Source: Paracoccaceae bacterium (GTDB taxonomy: Bacteria; Pseudomonadota; Alphaproteobacteria; Rhodobacterales; Rhodobacteraceae). From it: a stretch of 35,360 nucleotides of DNA. Under the pieces are notes generated by a model. That model worked only from the letters and a program-made list of their open reading frames with translations. It had not been told where the DNA came from and searched no databases. The stretch lies in contig JADLCV010000026.1 of NCBI GenBank assembly GCA_020846995.1, positions 1-35,360 on the forward strand, read 5' to 3'. Below, in pieces: positions 23,524-32,571 of this stretch; within the stretch, counting starts at the first letter, position 1, and the number at the start of each line of letters is the position of its first letter. A program made the position numbers and the translations under genes.

Positions 23524-24564
23524 TCAGCGCAGGACGTTCGTCCAGACGCGGTCGATCAGGCCCTGGGCGGCGGCGTTGCAGGCGAAGGAGAAGACCATCT
23601 TCGCGTCCGCCGGCATCTCGATCTCGGGCGCCCCGCGCAGCTCCTCGCTCATGTGGGCGTCCTGGCCCGTGATCGGCCCGGCAAAGCCCGTGAAGTCGGA
23701 CTGCAACGCCATGTTCTCGGGATCCATTACGAAGTTCATGAAGATCCTGGCGTTCTCGACGTTCTCGGCGGTCGTCGGGACAAGCAGCCCGTCGGCCCAG
23801 GCGATGACCCCCTCGACGGGATAGGCATAGGCGAGGTCCTTGCCCTGCTCGGCGGCCGTGATCCGCCCGCGGAAGGCGTTGCCGTTCCACTGGTTGGCGA
23901 TGATGGCGTCGCCGTTGATGAGGCGGTCGTTCACGCCCTCGGAGGAGTAGGCGAGGATGTAGGGCTTCTGGGCCACGAGTAGGTCCTGGACCTTCTGCAT
24001 TTCCTCGGGGTTCTCGTTGCAGAACGCCTGGCCGAGGTAGAGGTGGCCGAGGTTGACGATCTCCTCGGGCGTCTCGAAGCCCATGATGCGGCCGCGCAGT
24101 TCCTCGGCCGGCTCGAAGAAGTCCCTGAGCGAGGTCAGCTCGTGGCCGAGGAGGTCGCGCCGGTAGGCCACCGACGAGGTGCCCCAGTGGAAGGGGGCGG
24201 AATACTTCTGCTCGGGATCCCAGGCCGGAAAGCGCCAGCGCTCATCGACGTTGGCGAAGTTCGGCATCGTCGCGACATCCACCGCCTGCACCAGCCCCCC
24301 GGGGATGAAGATGGGGATGAAGTTGTGGCTCGGCACGATGATGTCATAGCCTCGCGCCCCCGCCTGCATCTTGGCCAGGAGCGTCTCGTTGGTGTCGTAG
24401 GTGTCGAGGGTGACGTCGATGCCGGTCGCGGCCTCGAACTTCGCGATCAGATCCGGCGCGGTGTAGTCGGTCCAGTTGTAGATGTTGAGCTTGCCGTCGG
24501 CGCGGGCGAGGCCGGCGGCGCAGGCAAGGGCGGTCGCGGTGGCAAGGATGGCGGTCGTTCGCAT
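23524..24564 (-). CDS. Polyamine-type ABC transporter substrate-binding protein (PotD/PotF family)
   Basis: A 346-residue periplasmic binding protein. The signal peptide ends near GLARA, giving a mature start at D-G-K-L-N-I-Y-N-W-T-D-Y. The W-T-D-Y matches the W-T-x-Y of E. coli PotD that lines the polyamine site. 'V-P-S-H-N-F' and 'A-W-A-D-G-L-L' match the PotD serine and the W-x-D pair that grips the amine nitrogen. The carboxylate-rich ends of the ligand site are thus retained, which supports a cationic amine as ligand. Whether it is putrescine, spermidine or another amine cannot be told. The gene is last in the operon (as in potABCD), 53 bases after the permease, with GGGAGA upstream of the ATG. 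Confidence 0.9.
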   Translation of the reverse strand: MRTTAILATATALACAAGLARADGKLNIYNWTDYTAPDLIAKFEAATGIDVTLDTYDTNETLLAKMQAGARGYDIIVPSHNFIPIFIPGGLVQAVDVATMPNFANVDERWRFPAWDPEQKYSAPFHWGTSSVAYRRDLLGHELTSLRDFFEPAEELRGRIMGFETPEEIVNLGHLYLGQAFCNENPEEMQKVQDLLVAQKPYILAYSSEGVNDRLINGDAIIANQWNGNAFRGRITAAEQGKDLAYAYPVEGVIAWADGLLVPTTAENVENARIFMNFVMDPENMALQSDFTGFAGPITGQDAHMSEELRGAPEIEMPADAKMVFSFACNAAAQGLIDRVWTNVLR

Positions 24565-24617
24565 GGCGGTCTCCCTGTCGGTGGGTCGGTCGGTCGTGGG
24601 GGTGGTCGGCGGGTCGT

Positions 24618-25445
24618 TCAGCGACGGGCGGTGCCCGGCCCCGTCCGGGTCATGAACCAGTAGAGGGTGACGAGGACGATCGAGACGAGAAGCAGGATCG
24701 AGGACACGGCGTTGACCTCGGGCGTGATGCCGTGGCGGATCATCGAGTAGATGTAGACCGGCAGCGTCGTGTCGCCGGCCCCCGCCACCATCATGGTGAT
24801 GATGAAGTCGTCCATCGAGATGACAAAGCTCAGCATCGCCCCGGCGAGCACGCCCGGCATCAGGAGCGGCAGCGTGACGAGACGGAAGGTCGCCCATTCC
24901 GAGGCGTAGAGATCCTGCGCCGCCTGCTCGAGGGTCGTGTCCATGCCGTCGAGCCGGGCCCGGATGGGCATGAAGGCGAAGGGGATGCAGAAGGTGACAT
25001 GGGCGATGACGACGTTGCCGAGACCGAGGTTGAGCCCGATGCCCGAGAAGAAGACGAGGACCGCGACCGCGGTGACGATCTCGGGCACCATCAGCGGCAG
25101 CGAGATGAGGCCGAGGACGGCCTCGCTGCCCCGGAAGCGGCCGCCGCGGGCGAGGACGAGGGCCGCAAGCGTCGCCACGACGGTCGCGATCGCCGTCGCC
25201 GTGACGGCGACGACGAGCGAGTTGAACGCCGCCTGGCGGATGTCGGCGTTGGCGAAGGCGCGGGCATACCAGTCGGTGCTGAAGCCCGTCCACACCATGA
25301 CGATGCTGCCGGCGTTGAAGGAGTAGGCGACGAGGACGGCGATCGGCGCATAGAGGAAGACGAGGAAGCCCGCCGCGAGCGTGCCCAGCCCCGGCACCTC
25401 GCCGAAGGGACGGCGCCGGCGGGCGGCGGGGCGGGGGCCGGTCAT
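24618..25445 (-). CDS. potC: Polyamine-type ABC transporter permease PotC
   Basis: A 275-residue permease of the binding-protein-dependent family with six hydrophobic segments. The coupling helix motif is clear: 'Q-A-A-Q-D-L-Y-A-S-E-W-A-T-F-R' followed by 'L-P-L-L-M-P-G-V-L-A-G', the EAA loop that docks to PotA. Later 'S-F-V-I-S-M-D-D-F-I-I-T' is a PotC mark. It forms the membrane pore with PotB. The ATG lies within the potB stop (ATGA). The charged R-rich N-terminal tail precedes the first helix. Confidence 0.92.
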   Translation of the reverse strand: MTGPRPAARRRRPFGEVPGLGTLAAGFLVFLYAPIAVLVAYSFNAGSIVMVWTGFSTDWYARAFANADIRQAAFNSLVVAVTATAIATVVATLAALVLARGGRFRGSEAVLGLISLPLMVPEIVTAVAVLVFFSGIGLNLGLGNVVIAHVTFCIPFAFMPIRARLDGMDTTLEQAAQDLYASEWATFRLVTLPLLMPGVLAGAMLSFVISMDDFIITMMVAGAGDTTLPVYIYSMIRHGITPEVNAVSSILLLVSIVLVTLYWFMTRTGPGTARR

Positions 25446-26350
25446 TGCCCGCCCCCGGGCGCCGGGTGCGGGCGCGCCGCCCGCGCGTGGAGGATCAGGA
25501 CCACCATCACGAGGGCGAGCAGCACCATCGCGATCGCGGCCCCGAAGGGCCAGTTGCGCGCGGTCGTGAACTGGAACTGCACGAGGGTGCCGAGCATGAG
25601 CTTCTTGCCGCCGCCGAGAAGGTCGGGCTGGATGAAGGCGCCAAGGCTCGGGATGAAGACGAGGAGGCAGCCGGCGATGATGCCGGGCCGGGCGAGCGGG
25701 ATGACGACGCGCCGGAAGGTCGCGAGGCGCGAGGAATAGAGGTCGGCCGCGGCCTCGACGAGGCTGAAGTCGAGCTTCTCGAGGCTGGCGTAGATCGGCA
25801 GCACCATCAGCGGGATGAAGGTGTAGGTGAGGCCGACGGTGATGGCGAGGTTGGAATACATGAGGCCGAGCGTGGCGCCCTGATCGAGGATCCCGGCCCA
25901 GCGGAAGGGCGCCTCGATGACGCCGTTGCGGCCGAGGATGATGATCCAGGCGAAGGTGCGGACGAGCTGGTTGGTCCAGAAGGGGATGGTGATGAGCAGG
26001 ACCCAGAGGTTGCGCTCGCCCGGCGGCCGGCGGGCCATGAACCACGCGACCGGGAAGCCGACGAGCAGGCAGGAGACGGTCGCGAGCAGCGCGAGCCCGA
26101 AGGAGCGCAGGACGATCATCAGGTAGCCGGGGCTGAAGCGCAGGCTGTCGTCGAGCATGCGCTCGAAGAGGATCTGGACGTAGGCGTCGGTCGAGAACGT
26201 CCACTCCACCCCGCCGAAGGACCTGGGCACGAGAAACGAGAAGACCGCCATGATCGCCACCGGCACGACCATGAAGGCAAGGATGATGGCGACCGCCGGC
26301 AGGAGGCCGAGGGTGCGGCGGAGCGGGGCGCGCGCGGGCAGGAGGGCCAT
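25442..26350 (-). CDS. potB: Polyamine-type ABC transporter permease PotB
   Basis: A 302-residue inner-membrane permease with six hydrophobic segments. The coupling loop is 'E-A-A-A-D-L-Y-S-S-R-L-A-T-F-R-R-V-V-I-P' and continues into 'P-G-I-I-A-G'. The stretch 'I-P-F-W-T-N-Q-L-V-R-T-F-A-W' is characteristic of PotB/PotH. I set the start at the ATG at 26350; a GTG at 26356 that would overlap the potA stop is an alternative. It pairs with PotC. Confidence 0.91.
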   Translation of the reverse strand: MALLPARAPLRRTLGLLPAVAIILAFMVVPVAIMAVFSFLVPRSFGGVEWTFSTDAYVQILFERMLDDSLRFSPGYLMIVLRSFGLALLATVSCLLVGFPVAWFMARRPPGERNLWVLLITIPFWTNQLVRTFAWIIILGRNGVIEAPFRWAGILDQGATLGLMYSNLAITVGLTYTFIPLMVLPIYASLEKLDFSLVEAAADLYSSRLATFRRVVIPLARPGIIAGCLLVFIPSLGAFIQPDLLGGGKKLMLGTLVQFQFTTARNWPFGAAIAMVLLALVMVVLILHARAARPHPAPGGGQ

Positions 26351-26352
26351 GC

Positions 26353-27489
26353 TCACCCCGCGAGGAGCTGGAGGGCGGCGGGATCGAGGACGACCCCGAG
26401 CCGGTCGCCCGGGCGCCGCGCCGCCTGCCCGAGGCGGGCCATGCGCTCGGAGGCGACGAGCGGGAGGGCCTCGCCGATGTCGATCTCGATCAGGACCGCA
26501 TCGCCGAGATACTGGAGCCCGCGCACCCGCCCCTCGACCGTCCCCTGCCCCGCCGGCACGAGCCCGACCTTCTCGGGGCGCACGAAGAGGACCGTCCCGC
26601 GCCCCCCCGGGGGGGAGGGCGCCGCCCCGGCGGCAAGGACGAGGCCCGCGGGCGTGCGGCAGCGGACGCGGCCGCCCTCCTCCCCGACGACCGTCGCGGG
26701 GATGAAGTTCGCGTCGCCGACGAAGCCCGCGACGAAGCGGTTGGCGGGGTGCTCGTAGATCTCGGCCGGCGGCCCGATCTGCTGGACCCGGCCCTCCGAC
26801 ATCACCGCGATGCGGTCCGACATCGACAGCGCCTCTTCCTGGTCGTGGGTGACGAAGATGAAGGTGATGCCGGTCGTCGCCTGGATCTGCTTCAGTTCCT
26901 GGCGCATCGCCTGGCGGAGCTTGAGGTCGAGGGCCGAGAGCGGCTCGTCGAGAAGGAGCACCTTGGGCGCCGGAGCGAGAGCCCGGGCGAGCGCCACGCG
27001 CTGCTTCTGGCCGCCCGAGAGCTGGCCCGGCAGGCGGTCGGCGAGCGCCTCCATCTTGACGAGGGCGAGCATGGCCGCGACCTGGCGGGCGATCTCGCCC
27101 TCGGGCCGGCGCAGGCGCCGCAGCCCGAAGGCGACGTTCGCCGCGACCGTCATGTGGGGAAAGAGCGCGTAGTGCTGGAAGACGGTGTTGACCGGGCGGC
27201 GGTGGGCGGGGACATCGACGATGTCGGCACCGAACAGCAGGATGGCCCCGGCGCTCGCTTGCTCGAAGCCGGCGATGGCGCGCAGGAGCGTGGTCTTGCC
27301 GCAGCCCGAGGGACCGAGGAGGGTGAAGAACTCGTTGTCGCGGATCTCGAAGCTCACCCCGCGCAGGGCCTCGACCGCATGGGCGCCGCGGCCGTAGGTC
27401 TTGGCGACGTCGCGCAACGCGACCGCCGCCGGCCCCGCCCCGCCCGCCCCCGCCCGGGGTCGCGCCGCCCCTGCCCCCGCCGTCGTCAT
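26353..27489 (-). CDS. potA: Polyamine-type ABC transporter ATP-binding protein PotA
   Basis: A 378-residue ATPase with a TOBE-type regulatory C-terminus. Walker A is GPSGCGKTT (59-67), the signature is LSGGQ (157-161), Walker B is LLLDEP (178-183), and the switch histidine is H215 in FVTHDQ. All catalytic residues are intact. An Ala/Gly-rich extension of about 20 residues precedes the domain. The ATG overlaps the stop of the flavin amine dehydrogenase (ATGA), with GGAGGAGGG upstream. Enzyme and importer are therefore one transcription unit, which suggests that the importer carries the enzyme's substrate. Confidence 0.93.
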   Translation of the reverse strand: MTTAGAGAARPRAGAGGAGPAAVALRDVAKTYGRGAHAVEALRGVSFEIRDNEFFTLLGPSGCGKTTLLRAIAGFEQASAGAILLFGADIVDVPAHRRPVNTVFQHYALFPHMTVAANVAFGLRRLRRPEGEIARQVAAMLALVKMEALADRLPGQLSGGQKQRVALARALAPAPKVLLLDEPLSALDLKLRQAMRQELKQIQATTGITFIFVTHDQEEALSMSDRIAVMSEGRVQQIGPPAEIYEHPANRFVAGFVGDANFIPATVVGEEGGRVRCRTPAGLVLAAGAAPSPPGGRGTVLFVRPEKVGLVPAGQGTVEGRVRGLQYLGDAVLIEIDIGEALPLVASERMARLGQAARRPGDRLGVVLDPAALQLLAG

Positions 27490-29582
27490 CGGCCCTCCTC
27501 CCCCGGCCAGAGTTCCGCAAGCTCGCGGCGGAAGGCCGGCCCGTCGCCCGCCGGCTCGGCATCGAGTTCGCGCGCGAAGCGGTGGCCGGCGTAGGTCGCC
27601 CAGGCGATCGGCGCCGGCGCATCGGCATCGCCGATCGCCACAACGCGCCGCAGCCCGGCCGCGGCCCAGTCGCCCTCGCGCCGCCTCAGTTCCTGCCAGA
27701 GCCCGTCGGCAGGCAGCCGCGCGGTGACGAGGACGACGGCGTCGCAGGCCAGATCGCGCGCGCGCCCGGTGAAGGCGCAGGCGAGCGTGACCCCGCCCGC
27801 GCCGATCGCGGTCACCGCCTGCGCGGTGACGATGGCGACGCCCAGCGCGATCATCCGCGCCTGGACGCGGCGCTGCTCGAGGGTGTTGAGCGTCCACTCG
27901 CTGACGAGGTTCGCGGGCGTCACGAGCGTCACCCTCAGCCCGCTTGCGACCATGAGCTCGGCCAGCACCCCGCCCATGTAGTAGTGATCGTCGTCGTAAA
28001 GCACGACATGCCCGGACGGGGGCAGCCGGCCGGCCATGAGGTCGTCGGGGGTGAAGACCGCCATGGCGGTGTCGATCGGGATCGGCAGGAGGTTGAAGCG
28101 CGCCACCCCGTCGCGCCGCCAGGTCGAGCCGGTGGCGACGGCGACGTTCTCGAAGCCGAAGTCCAGGACGTCGCCGGCGCCGAGTTCCGAGCCGCGGTAG
28201 ACGGCGACATTCGCCATCTGGCCGATGGCGTGGACGCGGTAGTCGCGCACCCGCCCCCAGGCGGCGAGGCCGGGCAGCCGCGCCTCGCGCGTGACGCGGC
28301 CGCCGGGCTCGTCGCCCGCCTCGGCGAGCGCGACCTCGTAGCCGCGCAGGCCGGCCGCGCGGGCGGCCTCGAGCCCGGCCGGGCCGGCGCCGATGACGAG
28401 CACGGTCCGGCTCGCCCCGCGCGGGGCGATGCGCTCGGGATGCCAGCCCTTGCGCCACTCCTCCATGAAGGTCGGGTTCTGCGTGCAGCGGCTGATCGAC
28501 ATCGTCATGTCGCCCGAGACGCAGATGTTGCAGCCGATGCACTCGCGGATCTCGTCGGTCCGGCCCTCGTCGATCTTCCGCGGCAGGAAGGGATCGGCGA
28601 TCGAGGGCCGGGCGGCGCCGATGAAGTCGAGGATGCCGCGGCGGATCTGGGCCACCATGGCGTCGGGCGAGGTGAAGCGGCCGACCCCCACCACCGGCCG
28701 CGGCGTGAGATCCCTGATGCCGCGCACGAGGCTCTCCTGGAAGCCCTCGTCGTCGAAGCGCGAGGTGCCCGAGCAGGCCTCCCAGCTGCCGTGCCCGAGA
28801 TCCCAGAAGTCGGGGAGTTCGGCGTGCATGGCGACAAGCTCGCGCACCTCGGCGTTCTCGAGCCCGCCGGCCTCGTGCAGCGAGAGGCGGACGCCGACCG
28901 CCATGGTGTCGCCGACGGCGTCGCGGCATTCGCCGAGGAGTTCGCGGAAGAGGCGGGCGCGGTTCGCGAGGCTGCCGCCGTACTCGTCGCCGCGCTGGTT
29001 GGTGAGCGGCGACAGGAAATGCTGGATGACCCCGAAGCCGTGGGCGCCGTAAAGCTCGATGACGTCATAGCCCGCCCGCCGCGCCCGGAGGCAGGCGTCG
29101 CGGTGCCAGCGGCGGAGGTCGCGGATATCGGTCCGGTCCATCGCCCGGGTCGAGACCGGATCCTTGAAAAAGGTCAGGATGGGCGCGCTCATCGGCCCCC
29201 GCGGCACCTCGCGGGTGTAGAGGTTCGAGCCGTTGACCCCGCCATAGGCCAGCTCGATGCCGGCGAGGGCGCCGTCGCCCTTCATCGCCGCGGCCATGCG
29301 GGCGAGCGCCGGGAGGTCGCGGTCCTCCCACAGGCGCAGTTCGATGAAGGGCGTGATCTCCGAGGTCGGGTGCATCTCCACCTGCTCGGTGAAGATCACA
29401 CCCCAGCCGCCCTCGGCCTTGAGCCGCCGCATCTCGACCACCGCCGAGGGGTCGCGATAGCCGCCGCCGTTGCAGTGCGGGACCTGGTAGAATCGGTTCT
29501 TCGCCGTCACCGGGCCGATCCGCACCGGCTCGAAGAGGATGTCGTGGCGGGGATCGCGCCCTCTCCTCGCGGCCGTCGGCAT
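27486..29582 (-). CDS. FMN/4Fe-4S amine dehydrogenase, TMADH family, with a histamine-dehydrogenase-like pocket
   Basis: A 698-residue enzyme of the trimethylamine dehydrogenase family. The barrel starts 'H-D-I-L-F-E-P-V' and has [13 protein letters not shown], whose C37 matches the cysteine that carries 6-S-cysteinyl FMN. Y178 and H181 (LYGAH) are the active-site pair. C348, C351, C354 and C366 hold the 4Fe-4S cluster. An NAD/FAD-like pair of domains follows ([13 protein letters not shown] at about 407-419). The 'aromatic bowl' residues of TMADH (Y60, W264, W355) correspond here to Q67, W260 and D358. As I recall, this is the Gln/Trp/Asp set of Nocardioides histamine dehydrogenase. Oxidative deamination of a cationic primary amine, with ammonia and aldehyde as products, is therefore more likely than demethylation. 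The ATG at 29582 has GGAGGAGAGACG upstream; the frame's in-frame extension to 29633 lacks family residues. Confidence 0.85.
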   Translation of the reverse strand: MPTAARRGRDPRHDILFEPVRIGPVTAKNRFYQVPHCNGGGYRDPSAVVEMRRLKAEGGWGVIFTEQVEMHPTSEITPFIELRLWEDRDLPALARMAAAMKGDGALAGIELAYGGVNGSNLYTREVPRGPMSAPILTFFKDPVSTRAMDRTDIRDLRRWHRDACLRARRAGYDVIELYGAHGFGVIQHFLSPLTNQRGDEYGGSLANRARLFRELLGECRDAVGDTMAVGVRLSLHEAGGLENAEVRELVAMHAELPDFWDLGHGSWEACSGTSRFDDEGFQESLVRGIRDLTPRPVVGVGRFTSPDAMVAQIRRGILDFIGAARPSIADPFLPRKIDEGRTDEIRECIGCNICVSGDMTMSISRCTQNPTFMEEWRKGWHPERIAPRGASRTVLVIGAGPAGLEAARAAGLRGYEVALAEAGDEPGGRVTREARLPGLAAWGRVRDYRVHAIGQMANVAVYRGSELGAGDVLDFGFENVAVATGSTWRRDGVARFNLLPIPIDTAMAVFTPDDLMAGRLPPSGHVVLYDDDHYYMGGVLAELMVASGLRVTLVTPANLVSEWTLNTLEQRRVQARMIALGVAIVTAQAVTAIGAGGVTLACAFTGRARDLACDAVVLVTARLPADGLWQELRRREGDWAAAGLRRVVAIGDADAPAPIAWATYAGHRFARELDAEPAGDGPAFRRELAELWPGEEGR

Positions 29583-29835
29583 CGTCTCTCCTCCCCCTCC
29601 TGCCGCGCCCCCCCCGGGGCGCAGGACCCTCACCCCGCCGTCGCCGGCCCCCCGGCGCCCGCCGCGCCCCCGGCCCGGCCCCCCGGCGCCGCCCGGGCGG
29701 GGCCGGCCCGGCGGCGGCCGGCGACCCCGTCCCGCCCCGTCCCGGCCCCTCCGCCCCCTCGGCCCGCCCGCGCCGGGGAGGGCATCGGCCGTCCGGCCCG
29801 GGCCCGCTGGGACGCCATCGCCCGTCCCGCCCCGC
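29583..29835. other. GC-rich intergenic region with nested inverted repeats
   Basis: This 253-base gap between livF and the amine dehydrogenase is almost pure G and C. GTCGCCGGCC (29640-29649) is repeated in inverted form as GGCCGGCGAC (29716-29725), and further complementary tracts lie between them, so the RNA could fold into a long stem. The site is in the right place to end or attenuate liv transcription. I see no convincing -10 element for the amine dehydrogenase, so it may depend on read-through. No coding sequence is apparent. Confidence 0.4.
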
Positions 29836-30534
29836 TCAGAGGTAGAGCTGGCGGACGGTGTCGTCGCGGAGGAGATCGGCGCTCGGGCCTTCGGCGGCGA
29901 TGCGGCCGCGGATGAGGAGATAGCCGCGGTCGGCGAGCGCGAGCGCGGCCTCGGCGTTCTGCTCGATGAGCAGGACGGTGGTGCCGCGGGCGTGGATCTC
30001 GGCGACGATCGCGAAGTATTCGTCGATGAGCTTGGGCGAGAGGCCGAGCGAGGGCTCGTCCATGACGACGAGGGCCGGCTCGCCGATCAGGGCCCGGGCG
30101 AGGGCGACCATCGCCTGCTCGCCGCCCGAGAGGGTTCCGGCGGGCTGGCCGAGCCTTTCGCGGATGCGCGGGAAAAGCGCCCCCATCGCCTCGAGCCGGG
30201 TCTCGAAGGCAACGGCGCAGGCGGCGGCCTCGTGGCCGAGGCGCAGGTTCTGGCGCACGGTGAGCGAGGGAAAGAGCCGCCGGCCCTCGGGGACGACGCC
30301 GACGCCGAGGGCCCCGAGGCGCTCGGTCGGGGTCCGCGCGAGGTCCTGGCCCATCACCCGGACGCGTCCGGCCTCGGGCGCGATCAGCCCGCAGAGGGTG
30401 GCGAAGGTCGTGCTCTTGCCGGCCCCGTTGGGGCCGAGGAGGCAGACGAGTTCCCCCTTCGCGACCCGCAGCGAGACCTCGCGCAGCATCGGCACCGCCC
30501 CGTAGCGGGTCGAGACGCGGTCAAGCTCGAGCAT
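29836..30534 (-). CDS. livF: Branched-chain-type ABC transporter ATP-binding protein LivF
   Basis: A 232-residue ATPase. Walker A is GPNGAGKST (34-42), the signature is LSGGE (135-139), and Walker B ends in VVMDEPSLGLSP with D159 and E160. 'V-P-E-G-R-R-L-F-P-S-L-T-V' is the LivF-type Q-loop region. It pairs with LivG to drive the LivHM permease. The ATG at 30534 follows a weak GAGG, 68 bases after livG. The longer frame upstream is only an overlap with livG. Confidence 0.93.
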   Translation of the reverse strand: MLELDRVSTRYGAVPMLREVSLRVAKGELVCLLGPNGAGKSTTFATLCGLIAPEAGRVRVMGQDLARTPTERLGALGVGVVPEGRRLFPSLTVRQNLRLGHEAAACAVAFETRLEAMGALFPRIRERLGQPAGTLSGGEQAMVALARALIGEPALVVMDEPSLGLSPKLIDEYFAIVAEIHARGTTVLLIEQNAEAALALADRGYLLIRGRIAAEGPSADLLRDDTVRQLYL

Positions 30535-30602
30535 GGGCGGCCTCAGGCATGGGCGGACTCGGGCAGGGGCGGCGCGGGGGGCAGGGCGGGCGTCGGACCG
30601 GG

Positions 30603-31397
30603 TCAGGCATGGGTGGCCTTGTGGCCGAGATAGGCCTCCTGGACGCGGGGCAGGCGGCGGATCTCGGCGAACGGGCCCTCGGCGATCTTCTCGCCGTAGT
30701 CGATCACCACCACCTGCCCGGGCAGGGCCGCGACGAGCCGCATGTCGTGCTCGATGATGATGTAGGACAGCCCCGGCCGCTCGGCCATGGTCATGGCGAT
30801 GTCCTCGACGAGGGCATCGGTGTCGCGGTCGTCCATGCCCGAGGAGGGCTCGTCGAGCATGATGAGGCGGGGCCCGGAGGCGAGCGCGCGGGCCAGCTCG
30901 AGCCGGCGGCGGTCGGCCTGCGGCAGAGTGCCGGCGAGGGTGTGGCGGCGGGCGAGGAGGTCGGGCGAGACGAGGCCGAGGAGCGCCTCGGCCCGCTCGG
31001 CCGCCGCCGCAAGCTCGGCCCGCGCCCGGCGGGGCCGGAAGAGGGCGTCGAGGACGCCGGTGCGGGTCCGCGCGTGCATGCCGATGATGACGTTGTCGAT
31101 CACCGTGAGGTCGCCGAAGAGCCGGCTGGTCTGGAAGGTGCGGGCGATGCCGCGGGCGGCGATGCGGTGGGCGGGCAGCCCGGTGATGTCCTCGCCGGCG
31201 AGGTGCACGGTCCCCGCGCTTGGCCGATAGAGGCCCGAGACGAGGTTGAAGAGCGTCGACTTGCCGGCCCCGTTGGGGCCGATGACGGCGAGGACCTCGC
31301 CCGACCCGAGCGCGAGGTCGATCCCGCGCACGGCGACGAGCCCGCCGAAGCGCATCGTCAGGCCGCGCGTCTCGAGCAGCGGGGAGGGGGCGGCCAT
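30603..31397 (-). CDS. livG: Branched-chain-type ABC transporter ATP-binding protein LivG (degenerate signature motif)
   Basis: A 264-residue ATPase. Walker A GPNGAGKST (40-48) and Walker B MLDEPSSGMDD (D182, E183) are intact, and 'R-T-F-Q-T-S-R-L-F' is the LivG-type Q-loop. The signature is unusual: where most ABC proteins have LSGGQ, and LivG proteins often have L-(S/P)-Y-G-(D/E)-Q, this one reads LPQAD (158-162), followed by the normal R-R-L-E-L-A-R-A-L. The conserved glycine is thus alanine. The bases at 30912-30926 confirm it. One of the two ATP sites of the LivFG dimer may be weak. The ATG lies within the livM stop (TGATG) with no good ribosome-binding site, so it is coupled to livM. 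Confidence 0.92.
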   Translation of the reverse strand: MAAPSPLLETRGLTMRFGGLVAVRGIDLALGSGEVLAVIGPNGAGKSTLFNLVSGLYRPSAGTVHLAGEDITGLPAHRIAARGIARTFQTSRLFGDLTVIDNVIIGMHARTRTGVLDALFRPRRARAELAAAAERAEALLGLVSPDLLARRHTLAGTLPQADRRRLELARALASGPRLIMLDEPSSGMDDRDTDALVEDIAMTMAERPGLSYIIIEHDMRLVAALPGQVVVIDYGEKIAEGPFAEIRRLPRVQEAYLGHKATHA

Positions 31398-32566
31398 CAG
31401 GAGGCCCCGTAGCTGCGCGGGCGCTGCGGGAAGAGGCCCTGCGGTCGCAGGACGAGGAAGAGGATGACGACGACGCCGACAAAGAGCAGCCGGTAGTCCG
31501 AGAAGATGCGCAGCTTCTCGGGCAGGAGGGTGAGAAGGAAGGCCCCGACGATGACGCCGAAGCTGTTGTCCATGCCGCCGACGATGACCATGGTCATGAT
31601 CGTCACCGAGACGAGGAAGGTGAAGTTGTCGGGCGAGATGTAGCTGACGTAGGCGGCGTAGACCGAGCCCGCGAAGGCGGCGAGGAAGGCGTCGACGGCG
31701 AAGGCGAGCATCTTGTACCAGACGACGTCGATGCCCTGGCAGCGGGCGGCGAGTTCGTCGCCGCGGAGCGCGTTCCAGGCCAGCCCGACGCGGCTGTTGT
31801 GCAGCCGGCGGGCGGCGAGGATGGCGAGTGCCACGAGCGCGAGCGCGAGGTAGTAGAAGTTCGCCTGGGCCGGCACCCGCTGCCCGAGGATCACGATCGG
31901 TCGGGCGAAGGAATGGCCGAGGATCGAGGGCGCGGGGATGCCGACCAGCCCGTTCGGCCCGCCTGTCCAGTCGAAGTTGTTGAGAAGCTGGTGGACGACG
32001 ATGCCGAAGGCGATGGTGACGAGGGCGAGATAGGTGTCGCGGGTCCGCATCGAGGGAAAGCCGAGGAGGAAGCCGAAGACCGTCGCCACCGCCGCCGCGA
32101 CCGGCAGCGTCAGCCAGAACGAGACCCCGAACTCGAGCGCGAGCAGCGCCGAGGCGTAGGCGCCGATGCCGTAGGAGGCGCCGGTGGCGAAGTTCGGGAT
32201 GTTGGCGCTGCCGAGCTGGAAGTTGAGCGCGAGCGCCAGCACGGCATAGAGAAGGGCGATGACGAGGAGGTGCAGGGCATAGCTGTTGCCCTGCATGCCG
32301 AAGGGATAGGCCAGCACGATCGCCGCCCCGAGGACGAGGGCCGTGGCGGGGGCCCGCCGGAAGGCCGCGACGATGCGCTCCTCGATCGCCGGGCGAAGCT
32401 CGAGGAGGGCGAAGCCCGCGCCGCAGAGGACGAGGACGGCCGTGATCAGCCGCCAGTCCTCGGCGAGGAGGAAGAGGCCGAGGATGAGCGCGCCGCCGGC
32501 CTCGCCCGCGGCGACGATGGCGCGGTCGGCGAGCGTCGCGGCGCGGGCAGGGGCGGCGGCGGCCAT
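31397..32566 (-). CDS. livM: Branched-chain-type ABC transporter permease LivM
   Basis: A 389-residue permease, long for LivM because of an extra hydrophobic N-terminal part of about 80 residues before the core. The core has the family stretch 'L-A-L-N-F-Q-L-G-S-A-N-I-P-N-F-A-T-G-A-S-Y-G-I-G-A-Y' and 'A-L-R-G-D-E-L-A-A-R-C-Q-G-I-D', the coupling loop that meets LivG/LivF. The C-terminus 'L-R-P-Q-G-L-F-P-Q-R' is also typical. The ATG at 32566 lies five bases after the livH stop. Confidence 0.92.
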   Translation of the reverse strand: MAAAAPARAATLADRAIVAAGEAGGALILGLFLLAEDWRLITAVLVLCGAGFALLELRPAIEERIVAAFRRAPATALVLGAAIVLAYPFGMQGNSYALHLLVIALLYAVLALALNFQLGSANIPNFATGASYGIGAYASALLALEFGVSFWLTLPVAAAVATVFGFLLGFPSMRTRDTYLALVTIAFGIVVHQLLNNFDWTGGPNGLVGIPAPSILGHSFARPIVILGQRVPAQANFYYLALALVALAILAARRLHNSRVGLAWNALRGDELAARCQGIDVVWYKMLAFAVDAFLAAFAGSVYAAYVSYISPDNFTFLVSVTIMTMVIVGGMDNSFGVIVGAFLLTLLPEKLRIFSDYRLLFVGVVVILFLVLRPQGLFPQRPRSYGAS

Positions 32567-32571
32567 GGCGC

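Noticed and set aside
23339-23890. Extended start of HyuA
   Set aside because: The extension overlaps the binding-protein gene and the intergenic hairpin and has no family similarity; family proteins start close to the DIGGTFTD motif.
27486-29582. Trimethylamine or dimethylamine dehydrogenase as a specific call
   Set aside because: Two of the three aromatic-bowl residues are replaced by Gln and Asp, which matches histamine dehydrogenase better; only the family level is certain.
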